This document shows positions 27,070 to 38,025 of a stretch of DNA of 64,000 nt, one piece after another. The notes under the pieces were generated by a model. It had not been told where the DNA came from. It searched no databases and was given only the letters and a program-made list of their open reading frames with translations. The stretch's first letter is position 1; each line of letters begins with the position of its first letter. Origin of the DNA: Gorsachius magnificus (taxonomy: Eukaryota; Chordata; Aves; Pelecaniformes; Ardeidae); contig CM067109.1 in the NCBI GenBank assembly GCA_034008185.1, forward strand, positions 38,038,885 through 38,102,884, written 5' to 3'. Made by a program: the position numbers and the translations under genes.

Positions 27070-27690
27070 AAAGAGAAAACCTTATGCCCCACAGCTCGCC
27101 ACCTATTACATGGGTCACAACAACCCCATGCAATTGTACAGGCTTGGGGAAGAGTGGCTGGAAAGCTGCTTGGCAGAAAAGGACCTGGGGGTGTTGGTTG
27201 ACAGTCGGCTGAATATGAGCCAGCGGTGTGCTCAGGTGGCCAAGAGGGCCAACAGCATCCTGGCTTGTATCAGGAATAGTGTGGCCAGCAGAAGCAGGGA
27301 ACTGATCGTGCCCCTGGTGAGGGGGCACTGGTGAGGCCGCACCTCGAATATTGTGTTCAATTTTGGGCCCTTCACTACAAGAAAGACGTTGCACTGCTGG
27401 AACATGTCCACAGGAGAGCAACAAAGCTGGTGAGGGGTCTGGCCTCAAGTTGCACCAGGGCAGGTTTAAACTGGACATTAGGAGAAATTTCTTCACCAAC
27501 AGGGTTGTCAAGCATTGGAACAGGCTGCCCAGGGAAGCGGTTGAGTCCCCATCCCTGGAGGTATTCAGAAGAGGGTAGACGAGGTGCTTAGGGACATGGT
27601 TCAGTGGTAGAATCATAGTGTTAGGTTAATGGTTGGACTTGATGATCTTAAAGGTATTTTCCAGCCTAAATGATTCTATGATTCTGTGTG
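27070..27690 (+). mobile_element. CR1 LINE 3' fragment, internally deleted and frameshifted
   Basis: The plus strand encodes the C-terminal part of the CR1 ORF2 reverse transcriptase: [19 protein letters not shown], then [10 protein letters not shown], then RPHLEY(C)VQFW in another frame, then KLDIRRNFF and [11 protein letters not shown]. Between the RATKLVRGL part and the LHQGRF part, some 50-60 codons usual in CR1 (the [17 protein letters not shown] block) are missing, so the copy has an internal deletion of roughly 150-180 bp. Reading-frame changes near 27330 and 27450 also disable it. The 3' tail (gttggacttgatgatctta ... gattctatgattctgtg, to about 27690) is the characteristic avian CR1 end. 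The long minus-strand frame over this interval is only its antisense shadow. Confidence 0.9.
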
Positions 27691-28334
27691 TCTTCTCAGT
27701 CATTCCCTGGAGCAGTCCAATGAAGTCGGGAAGGCACCTTCCCACTTTGCCCATGGGACAGAGGCACATGCTTGCACTGCTCCCTGAGCCTCTCTGAGGT
27801 TGTCTGGGAGTCCTTATGAGGTGAGGTCCCAGCACAGAGATGAAGACCTAGAACTTGTGCATTGTGCATTAATTGCCAGGGTTTTGGTAGTGGGGGACAG
27901 CAGAGCAGACCTCAGTGGGAAGACGTGCCCTGTGCCAGTCACAGATGATTCCAGACAGCTCCACAATGAACAGGTCCTGCTTCAAGCCTATGCCCTGGTG
28001 GTGGCCTAGAGCCTGGACCATCACTACAGGAAGACCAAGACTGCTTAGAAGAGCTGTGGAGTCCAAGCAACAGTCTCTGCTGGAGTAGCAAGGCACTATG
28101 GAGTGCTCAGCTCGGAAGGGAACCAGCAGCCAGCGGTGCTGAGATGCCTGTGTTGGAAGCTGCTGCCCAGGCTGCAGAGGGAGGGAGGGCACTGCCAGAG
28201 TGGGGAGCAGCTTGATGGTGAGCTAACAACACAGATTGATCAGACCTCTCCAGTTACAGTCCTTCACTCAGAAGGGTGAAATTATCTCAATGAGGGAGGC
28301 CCACAGCCATTGCCCCAAGGGAGACGCCTCTGCA
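27691..28334 (+). repeat. GC-rich repeat-like segment, possibly with an LTR fragment
   Basis: This sequence lies between the CR1 3' end and the LTR at 28.3 kb. It is much richer in GC than the intron. Around 27880-28010, a gccagggttttggtagtggg block followed by ccagtcacagatgattcc and ccacaatgaac recalls a diverged U3 part of the same LTR group, but the match fades. The remainder (27.70-27.87 and 28.02-28.33 kb) is unassigned. Confidence 0.35.
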
Positions 28335-28950
28335 GTCATGGATCAGGTTTACATGGCAAGGGTTTTGGGGGGTGGGGAGGCCTGCAGGGATGGCTTTTGT
28401 GAGAAGACACCAGGAGCTGCCCCCAGATTGGACAGAGTTTTAGCTGGTTGGATTCGCTGATGGTTAAAGCTGAGCCTGTCAGTGATGTTGGCAGCACCTC
28501 TGGGATAACGTGTTTAAGAAGGGGTAAAAAACCTGCGCATCTGCAGCTGGAGAGAGGAGTGAGAATATGTGAGAGGAGCAGCCCGGGGCAGAGCAGAGAT
28601 CACGGTCCCGCGCGCTGGGCGGCAGGCCCCCCCTGCAGCCCGGGGAGGACATCCACTGTAGCAGGTGGATGCGCCCTCAAGGAAACTGACCCTGTGTAGA
28701 GCCCACACGGAAGCATATTCCGGGCAGCAACTGAAATCCATGGAGAAATGCCCAGGCTGGAGCAGGCTTGCTGGCAGGACCTGTGGCCCTATGGAGGACC
28801 CACGCTGGAGCAGTTTGTGAAGAACTGCAGCCTGTGAGAAGGACCCACTCTGGAGAAGTTTGTGAAGGACTGTCTGCCGTGGATGGTACCCCATGCTGCA
28901 GCAGGGGAAGAGCGTGAGGAGGAAGGAGCAGCAGAGATGAAGCACTAACA
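28335..28950 (+). mobile_element. ERV LTR, near full length (ERVL-like, avian)
   Basis: The segment starts with gtttacatggcaagg and passes a ctgggataacgtgtttaaga promoter-like block (about 28500-28519) and a gagaggagtgagaatatgtg block (28551-28570). It then enters degenerate repeats of about 45 bp with starts near 28750, 28797, 28842 and 28886 (cores such as cccacgctggagcag). It ends near a ggggaagagcgtgaggagg block. It carries no coding frame of its own; the 145-codon minus-strand frame across it is incidental. It shares blocks with the copies at 0.4 and 56.0 kb. I saw no flanking gag or pol, so it is probably a solo LTR. Exact ends and target-site duplication were not determined. Confidence 0.65.
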
Positions 28951-30034
28951 AAGCAATGCTACAAATAAGGTAAGCTCACCCATATATTCCCAGCAGTAAC
29001 GAAACAGCATGGCAGGGTTCTGCTTCCTGCAGCTGCATTTTTCTCAAAACTTGTGTAATGGCATTAGCTAACAGCATAGCTCCAGTGCACTCTTAATGGC
29101 TATTTTAAAGGAAATTTGTCTCCCCTCCTTGCCACAGCATGCAGCACCAAAATAATGAGAGCAATTCTGCTGTCTGTAGATCATCAAGCATTGCACAAAA
29201 GGTCTAGCCTTGCATCAGAACGTATGACTACACAGTATTCCCTGTAACACTCCTAAGAACCATTGCTTCCCACCTAATCCAATCTGAAGCATGCACGGCT
29301 CTGTGTTACTAGAACCTGTGATGGGGAGGATTTTATTTCTCTTCAGCCTTGTAAGAAAACCCAATTAATTGGATTTTCATAGTAATTTAGATGTCCTATT
29401 TAAAAAAAAAAATAATATGAAAACAAATTCTATATAGATACAGTACAGTTATCTAAAAATAAATCCATGGCCATCCACCTGTACTTCATATCAAGGTAAT
29501 TGAAATGAAGTTGGAAACTATTTTAAAATCCATTGTATTTTTTCTGAGATTAAATTATCAGAAATTCCTTTTATTAGTAGGAATGTTCTGTACTTTAATG
29601 AAGAAATTTCTAATAAGAAAAGTTGAAATTACTTTTCTGAGACAACAAAATCTTCTAGACAACCACAGAACATGGAATAAACAGTGGTTTGCTTTTGCTC
29701 CCATATATGCACCTGTCTACTAGGACTTATGAATATCTGCTGTAATAAAAATAAAATTCCCCATGCATAATTTTGTATATTAACTAAAGACAGAAGATAG
29801 TAGTGATAGTCACCTACTCCCTTTTTCAGAGCTAGAAGCACTTCTGGTGCAATGGACTTCAGCATTTCAACTCCAACTTTATCTGTTTCACTCACAGTTA
29901 TGTGTATATCTAACTGTAATAATTACTACTATAAAAATACAAATGCTTAATTGATGGCAAACAACGAAATCAACAGATGTATGAATTGCCAGATGGATAA
30001 AGCATGAGATTTACAAAACTCTTCAATCCATTTT

Positions 30035-30125
30035 ATCAGCTCCCCTGCTTACTTCTGACCTTGATGAAGTCCCTTACGTTCCATATAATTCTTTTTCCCA
30101 GTCTCTGAAATGACACTGTCTCCCT
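30035..30125 (+). repeat. MIR-like SINE fossil
   Basis: The sequence runs ctgcttacttctgacc, ttgatgaagtcccttac, then cccagtctctgaaatgac, matching in order the MIR blocks around cttactagct, tgaccttgggcaagtcac and cagtttcctcatctgtaaa. It is strongly diverged and the ends are uncertain. Confidence 0.5.
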
Positions 30126-30668
30126 CCCACTTTGAAACAAGGAGCTGTTTGGGCAGACAGCAATCTCTGGAAGCTCACAGGCAACGTAAGAATTGACCCC
30201 AGTTTTAGGTAACAAGAATTTTGTCTTGGGTTTCAGAAGTTAATCATGTCTTCTCCCACCGCCTTTGGCACAACAAACCAGGAGCTGTTGCTGCCTCTGA
30301 ATTCATGTCTCATCACAAAAGAATTCGTATTTCATTATTTGCAAAAGAAATTCTTGTATACATTGTAGAAGACTTCCAACTAGTTGCCAAGGCTGTAAAA
30401 TGCAAACAGGTAAGATTTATAGCTGAGCAGGATAAAGAGACCTCTCAGCTGGAATGGACTCAAGTACAAATAAATGCTGGACAGGGTATTACATTACATG
30501 CCATGGAAGTAAGCCCACAAAGACTCCACGTTGAGAGCCCTGTATGAAGTTCACCTATCACCACATTTGATTACTACTACTTAACAGAATGTCAACTAAT
30601 TGAAATCCCACTTCTAATTCACTTCAAAAGGGGTAAAATCTAGGATTTCTCCACTGGACCTACAAACA

Positions 30669-30686
30669 TTTTTTTTTTTTTTTTTT
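30669..30686 (+). repeat. Poly(T) run, 18 bp
   Basis: Eighteen consecutive T on the plus strand. No retrocopy body is recognisable beside it. Confidence 0.95.
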
Positions 30687-31587
30687 CTTTAAATTTGTAG
30701 TAAAAAAAGTATTCCAGGTGTCTTTGGTGAAGAGATTTCAAAGCAGAAAGTTTCTCACCCACAATGGTATTGCCTAGGGACATGTTGATTTAACAATTAC
30801 AAATCTGGTCCTGAATTTGAAATAGTCTTGTGTGTATGTAAAGTCCAAAACATACACAGGTAATGTAGTTAGATACTTGGGTTCTGCCCTTAAATTAGAA
30901 TATCTCTTTAAGCAAATGCAAGAATTACTACCAAATGCCCAAGTTCACAGGCTCAAGGACTGCAAGAAAGCCACTACTTACACTATTGAGCAATTTCTTA
31001 CATGAATATTTAGTAATTGCTCAGTGGTATGAGAAAGACTGTGGAATGGAATTTTAAAACTAAGGACAAATTCTGCTATGATATATTTGCACAATAAAAT
31101 ACTAAGTAAACTCAGCTTAAATAAACATAACTGATTTGTCATATGAATGAGAAAGCAAATTCTGGTCCCAGTTTTTCTTCTAAAAGTTATCTTTACAATT
31201 TTACTGTTAAAAGTATAGCACATCTAGTTGTCCCATTGATTCATAATTAACCCTGCAGAACGACCACTCCTCCCAAATGGCTGCAATATGTCTTTATCAA
31301 TAGCAGCAACTTCCATGAAAAAATCTGAAAGAAAATAGTTTCTATAAAACATTTGGGCCTTATGAACTTTCAGGTGGTAAAGTCAAAAAAAGTGTATTTC
31401 AGCTTTCTCATAAACTGAAAATACTTTAATAAAAGACATAGTTATTCTAAAATTAAAGTGATATGGGGAGAGCTGGTGAAACACAGCTTGCAATGAAGTG
31501 GAAATCTAAAATAAAAAAGGAGTGTGGCCAAGTGATGAATCTGGGAAATCACAGAAGTTACTTTTTAAGTCAAATAATCCAGCAGTC

Positions 31588-31604
31588 AAAAAAAAAAAAA
31601 AAAA
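31588..31604 (+). repeat. Poly(A) run, 17 bp
   Basis: Seventeen consecutive A on the plus strand in the large DTWD2 intron, with no recognisable source element upstream. Confidence 0.95.
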
Positions 31605-32409
31605 GACAGGAGACAAAGTAACACAAAAGACCACTGAGAAGGTTAAAAAAAGAGAAAGCCTGATTAAGAAGAGTCAGAAGTAGCTGTACAGATAGGAAAC
31701 AAAAGAAGAGAAAAATATTGGCCATTTTCTGTCTTAGAAGTAGTTTATTCCAAACATGTATAAAGACAACGATAAAACAGAAAGAAGACAGAAAAAACTG
31801 CAAGTAAATTAGTGAATCTGCAGCAGAGGAGTGAGCATTACTGTGCAGAAAATACTGCAAGAAAACAAGTAAAAAAAGTCAACAGATTCTCAATTTTAAG
31901 AAGTTTTAATACTGAAGGAGCCAACAGTAGTTGTACTGGCATGGCAAAATGATGTGATTGGAGGCTCTTCGAAAAACTACTTTTTGTCTTTCCTCTCTCC
32001 TGAGGTTTGGGCTGTACTGTTCTCACCACCAGTTATTTCTTATTTAAACCCCACCACCTACTTAAGGCCCCATTAAGTTTCAGGGCCTCAGTGTCAATAT
32101 TCTTCTGGCTCACTGTTCCCCTCATTATTTCATCTTTTTATCCAATTTATTTTTTTCTACTTCCTCTTATAGGGGAGAGAGGCGGCAACAGAGTAATTTG
32201 CCAAGTATGGGTTTACATCCGTCCGCAATAGGGAAAAAAACCCAACATAAACAGCAGAAGCCTACAAAAAAGGGCACATAGAAATACTTCCTCTGAATGT
32301 TTTTCTAGCCTCCAACAACTCAGGGATCTCACAGGCTAGAACTGACTCCTTAGCATTTAATAACAATTTAATCCTTGATGGATTTTTTTCTTCTATGATT
32401 TTGTCCAGT

Positions 32410-32735
32410 TACTTTCTGAACTTCAAAAATATACAAATTCCAACTATAAAGAAATCTACTCCTTTGATACATGTGTGAAGAACTACCATTTTTTCATCTA
32501 AATTTCTCACTACTTATTTCTTTTGATGCCTTTTATTTCATGCATTGGCAAGGATATTTGACAATTGGTCCATATTTACCCTTTGTGTATCACTTAGTCA
32601 TTTATAAACCTTTATCATGCTGGACCAGTTGTCTTTCCAGCTAAAGAATACACCCACTTTGCTGATTCTTATATGCAAGTCATCCCACATTTTGATCATT
32701 TGTTGGCTTTCTTTGAACCTCTTCTAGGTGCTTGA
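32410..32735 (-). mobile_element. Ancient CR1/L3-like LINE remnant
   Basis: The plus strand follows, in order, the antisense of old amniote CR1/L3 elements: tttctcactacttatttc, then tagtcatttataaacctttatcatg, tgtctttccagctaaagaat, then tttgatcatttgttggcttt and ctttgaacctcttctagg. The order and spacing of these blocks match; the identity is low. No open frame remains. It is clearly older than the other CR1 copies in the window. Confidence 0.65.
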
Positions 32736-35700
32736 GAATTTTTATGTTTTTTTTAATAGGAGAGCTATGGGCCTGAAAGAGACAGCATGCATGCAAGCAA
32801 GCAGATGTGCATGTAATGTTAAGTTTGAACACTGAACTGATGTTTTTATGGAACTTGTTATTATAATCCCAAAATCTCATTGCTGATGAGTAAAGTGCCC
32901 AGTTAAGAGCAATTTTCTTTTTAAAGAAAAAATAGGATAATTTTTGGTTTATGCTTTCCTTACCGCTTATCCACAGTGACTTTCCTGTGCTATGTTAATG
33001 TCCAGTTACTGAGCTTCATAGTCTTTCTACAACTCTTCACAGCTGGCCCTTCTCATTACCACACTAAATAGCTTAATGCCGTGATGAAATTTTATTACTT
33101 AGATAGTAAAACCTCCTTTGTATTACTTCAGAATACACTGAAAAGCACGGATTCACTGGGGGCTCCACTGATGACATCTCTACAAACCATAAAATAAAGT
33201 TACAATCACTAGGGAGACAGACCAGTTACTGCTACAGTGTTTAGTGTTTTTTATATGAGAGGTTTTTTCCTTATGACAAACAGTTTTATTGTGGGTATTT
33301 GCTGAGGACACCTGCCAAAAGTGACCTCCACGTACTGCTTCAGTCAGATTGCTTTTGAAGGAGCCATGAGCAGGCAGGCAAAGAGGTCCAGTAAACTTGT
33401 GAGAAGTGTCTTCTGTTTTCAACAGCTGCATTGGGCTAGCCCAATACCGCATTTACTCATGGATCTTCTAATTCTACTTTTTATCATCTTTTCCATTAAT
33501 TTATTTCGTGCAGGTATTACTGCAGCCTCCTTAGATATGTGGAAGGATAAGCAGAAACACAGTCAGTAACATGTAGTACTAGAAGAATAATCAGGGACTG
33601 AAATAATTTTAGACTGTGGAGATGTTCAGACTTCCTGATGCCCACACTCTCCAAGTCTTCACTGTTGACGGGGTGAGATGGCAATGAGCCATGACTTCCC
33701 TCAGAAAACTGACGATTCTAGAGCTGAACATAAATTTTGTGGCCGAAAGATCATTCTGGGATACTTCATCCTTCTTTCAAAAACTTCCTTTGCATCAGGT
33801 GTCTGGAAGTTCAAAGCATTGGTAGGAACGGCTTTGCCTCCTTGGAAGGGGCTGCATGTCCTTATGTACATCATGATTTCTAACACACAGGAGATTAGCA
33901 CCTTTTCTGACACAGAACTTTTATTTGTGTGCCAAGCATTGATAGGTGTATAAATCAACAAAATGATAATTATAATTTTAAATTACACGGCCCTCATTAA
34001 AAATGCTCATATAGAGAGCCTGCTTTGCACCAGTCAAAATAAACTTCTGACTATTAAAGGTTGCAGTAACAAAAGATGCTCTCAAGACTGATGAAAAACT
34101 CTAGCCTACAAAATCTCTGAATATTCACTAAAATTACAGTGGACAATGTTTACCAAAATCTCTGAATAGCTATCATAGTCTGTACACATACACTGTTGTC
34201 ATTTCTGGGTGCTTCTGCCATATATTCTCAAGTTGGAATTTGGTACTCTCATTTCTTTTGCAAGAGAAGAAATACACAAATCATTTTAAAACACTAGTTA
34301 CTGTAAGTCATATTTACTGATGATTCCCTGATCTCAACGCTGCCTCTCATTTTTTAAAAGCTCAAGCAAGACTGTACATGAATCTGTTGAAAGTCTTTAA
34401 AAGTCACATCCTGGGCTCTGAGGAAGCTGGTTAGTAAAATAAATCCCATCTCAGAGAAGAAAGGGTGAGGAGGGAGAGGCAGGAACAGTGAGAGAAATCA
34501 CAAGTATAATCTTAACTCAGATATCAATATATCAACTCACTTGAGGACTAGTGCTTGGATCAGTACAAGCATACACCTACAAATGCTCACCGCTAGTCAA
34601 ACAGATTTAAGCATACAGTGCAAGCTGAATTGAATGGTAAGCCTCAAGGGTTAAAACTTTGCTGTAAGAAACGAGATTTTAGCTGATGATACCAATTTTC
34701 ATATAACAAAGGAAGTATAAGGAAAACAAAATAGATGTGTCAGAAATGAAGGCATGATGGTTAGGGAAAAGAAAATGAGGTGTTGAATATTTGAATAACA
34801 GTGATGCTGTGATGAATGTATAAAAAGACAGGATGATTTGTTGGCATTATGCTGCTGACATTATTATGCCCATTAAGTAGCAGAGGAGTGCACCAACAAA
34901 GAATTATAGAGTCAGAGTGAATATGAAGTTACCCCCAGCCTCAAACCGTGCCCACTCATGCACAAGCAGGCACACCATTCAGATTTACAGTGAATTAAGC
35001 TAGAAGCAAAAAGTTACACAACCTGTGCAAATAGCAACATTACAACTGGAATCCTCTAACTTCATGAAAACATACTGTGCTCTTCTGAGATGTTTTGTGA
35101 CTACAAAATGTCAATGAATTACAGATTATTAGGTATAAATGTAGCACGTAACATCACAGGAAGAAAAAGCAAAATAATTAAAAGTGAACTATGCTTTATG
35201 TGCCTTTCCTGACTGTCTGAAATCATATTTCTTTTGACTGTTGGCCAGATTGGTGTCAGGTTACATTACAGGGAAGCAGTCACAGTTTTCATGCATCATT
35301 GTACATTCAGTTTAAATTATTTTTTAATACCTGAATACCACTATAAGAATTCCTCCCCTACCCCAGTTCTCAAAATCAAGCATGTAGCACATCTCAACGT
35401 TTTTAAGGGATGGATAATTCTTTTTTTCTATAACTATACAGCATAAGCATGATGACCCTACTGAGATTTTTTGTTGGCCATTTAAATAAGGAAAACAAGA
35501 TACGAGGTGATAGAAATAATCCATTCAGGTTTTGGATAGCAGATGCTTTGATTTACAACAGTAAACCGGAAACACATATGTAAATAAAACTGATTCAGTA
35601 TTATCTACTTCTGATAAGACAGTATGTACTTGGGATAGCTACATTTTCATATGTGCACTTGTCAATGGGTTAATTTTTTCAACCTTTTTTTGGTGCTGAA

Positions 35701-37321
35701 GGAGTAGAAGGTCAAATGCTTTTTTTAGCCATCTGTTCCCACTATGCTGTGCTTATCTCCTCATAAACAGAAGCAGCCTCACCCACAGTGCTCTGTGATT
35801 GCTTCGTACAACATACCACCAGCCTAACTGTGCCAAGCATGCCTGCTGTGAAAACCAGCTCATTCCTCCCTCTAAACTAATTGCATCCACTGCTCCAAGT
35901 TAACGGAATACTTTTTCTGTATCACCTTTGCAAACCACAACAGCTGTTGCAAGGAAGCCTGTAGTGCATACCCTAATGCTTGTGGCCTCTTCCTCAGTTG
36001 TGGCTACGCAGAACATCTTTGGATAATGTGCTTCTCTAGAGGGTGCCAGCTCATGGAGTATAAGACATAATCAGTGTAATCATATTAAAAACTATAAAAG
36101 TCACCATAAGCCATGAGTTGTCTCTTAAGTTTTTGTTATAAAGTTTGTCCAAGCTCATTCTTTGTCATTTATAAACATTCCAGACAGTAAGATGACACTA
36201 GATCAAGACATAAATTTAAATCTTTCTGATAAAGTTAAATATGTTAGATTCATAAATATATTTCCTCTGGGACCTTCTGGAAGAGCTCAACTGAAATTTC
36301 TTCAAAGATTCTTTCCAAAGAAAAAAGTTCTACTGACTGAGCTGCTGACTAAAAGAGCTTTTTATTAAAGATCTTTAGATTTTCAATACTAATTTAAAAC
36401 AACAAAGTTTATTAAAATATCCTACAGTATCTTTAAAATCATTCAATACAGCAATTTGTATTAGTCTAAATCAGTGAAGCTGTGATAGTACACAATTAAA
36501 TGCAAACTTCTAATGCCTCAAATTTATTGTTCTTTGTAGTATATCTTGCAATTAAGAATTGCTAATCTCTTCATTACTAAAATAGCTCTTTTCTACCTAC
36601 AAAACATTGATTAAAAGCCCAATCACCATTTCTTAAAGAATTTTAGTTATCACAGTTTCTTTTTCATTTACAGATAATGCCTGCACGAATTGTATCCTCT
36701 TTTCCTTTAATATCCCCTTTCTTTAGATATTGTCATATCTACCTCATTCTCTTTCTGGGAGAAAAATCTGCCTTCTTAAATTCCATATATAATGACATTC
36801 TACTCATTTTAATCTTGCAAAACTGCATTATTAACCCAAAGTTTCAAAACATGAAACAAAAATTCCTTATTCAGATAGAAAACCATTTACGGAGTATTTA
36901 AATGTGAATTATAATGTAGGACAACAGGAAATAATGTAGAAATAGAAAAAAACTAGAAAAACCCTACAGTGTTGGCCATAGTGCCTAACTCAATGAGAAA
37001 AATTAAACAGAACACAGTCACGGTGAACAAAATTTAATCCGTAAGAGTGCTGGTGTTTGCTTACAGGAGGTTTTATTGCAATCTTTTACCACCTGACTGC
37101 TAATTTTAACTATTTAGAAGTTGTAGCAGATTGCACAAGTAATTCTAGTTCATTTCTGCACAAAATGACCAGACTTAGTTTCATACACAGTTATGTACAC
37201 AGCGCTAAAACGTAGCCTTTGCATGGCTCCATGATCAACTGGTGTCTTCATTGAGCACCACCTGTCTCATAGATGACTGCCTGCAGTTATAGCAGAAGTT
37301 CTGACTTAGCTCTGTACTACC

Positions 37322-38025
37322 AGGGTCACAGAGTCACAGAATCACAAGGGTTGGAAGGGACCTTGGGAGATCATCTAGTCCAACCCCCCTGCTAAAGCAG
37401 GTTCTCCTAGAGCATGTTACACAGGACTTCGTCCAGGCAGGCTTTGAATATCTCCAGAGAAGGAGACGCCACAACCCCCCTGGGCAGCCTGGGCCAGTGC
37501 TCTGTCACCCTCAGAGTAAAGAAGTTTTTCCTCCTATTCAACTGAAACCTCTTATGTTTCAGTTTGTACCCATTGCCCCTTGTCCTGTCACTGGACACCA
37601 CTGCAAAGAGTCTGGCTCCATCCTCTTGGCTTCCATCGTTAAGATATTTGTACGTATTGATGAGGTCCCCTCTCAGTTTTCTCTTCTTCAGGCTGAACAA
37701 GCCCAACTCTCTCAGCCTTTCCTCGTAGGGAAGATGCTCCAGTCCCTTAATCATCCTAGTTGCTCTCTGGACTCTTTCTAGGAGTTCCTCATATTTCTTG
37801 AACTGGGGAGCCCAGAACTGGACACAGTCCTCCAGGTGGGGTCTTACCAGGGCAGGGTAGAGGGGGAGGAGAACCTCCCTCGACCTGCTGGCCACACTCC
37901 TCTTAATGCACCCCAGGATACCATTGGCCTTCTTGGCAATAAGGGCACACTGCTGGCTCATGGTCAGCTTGTCATCCACCAGGACTCCCAGGTCCCTCTT
38001 GGCAGAGCTGCTTCCCAGCAGGATG
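37322..38025 (-). mobile_element. CR1 LINE 3' fragment with a 190-codon open frame
   Basis: The minus strand encodes the C-terminal part of CR1 ORF2. From about 38010 it reads [19 protein letters not shown], followed by [56 protein letters not shown] and [20 protein letters not shown], ending at 37407. Unlike the copies at 27 and 40 kb, the frame is continuous for 190 codons, including the block between VRPHLE and RTRGNG. The 3' tail (plus strand gagtcacagaatcacaaggg, 37332-37351) is the typical CR1 end, inverted. The element lacks the endonuclease and the catalytic part of the reverse transcriptase and is 5'-truncated near 38025, so it cannot move itself. It lies in sense with DTWD2. Confidence 0.93.

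Noticed and set aside
27053..27616. 187-codon open frame on the minus strand
   Set aside because: It is the antisense shadow of the plus-strand CR1 reverse-transcriptase fragment in the same interval.
28514..28951. 145-codon minus-strand frame
   Set aside because: It runs antisense through the GC-rich LTR repeats; the repetitive Cys/Leu-rich translation reflects the 45-bp units.
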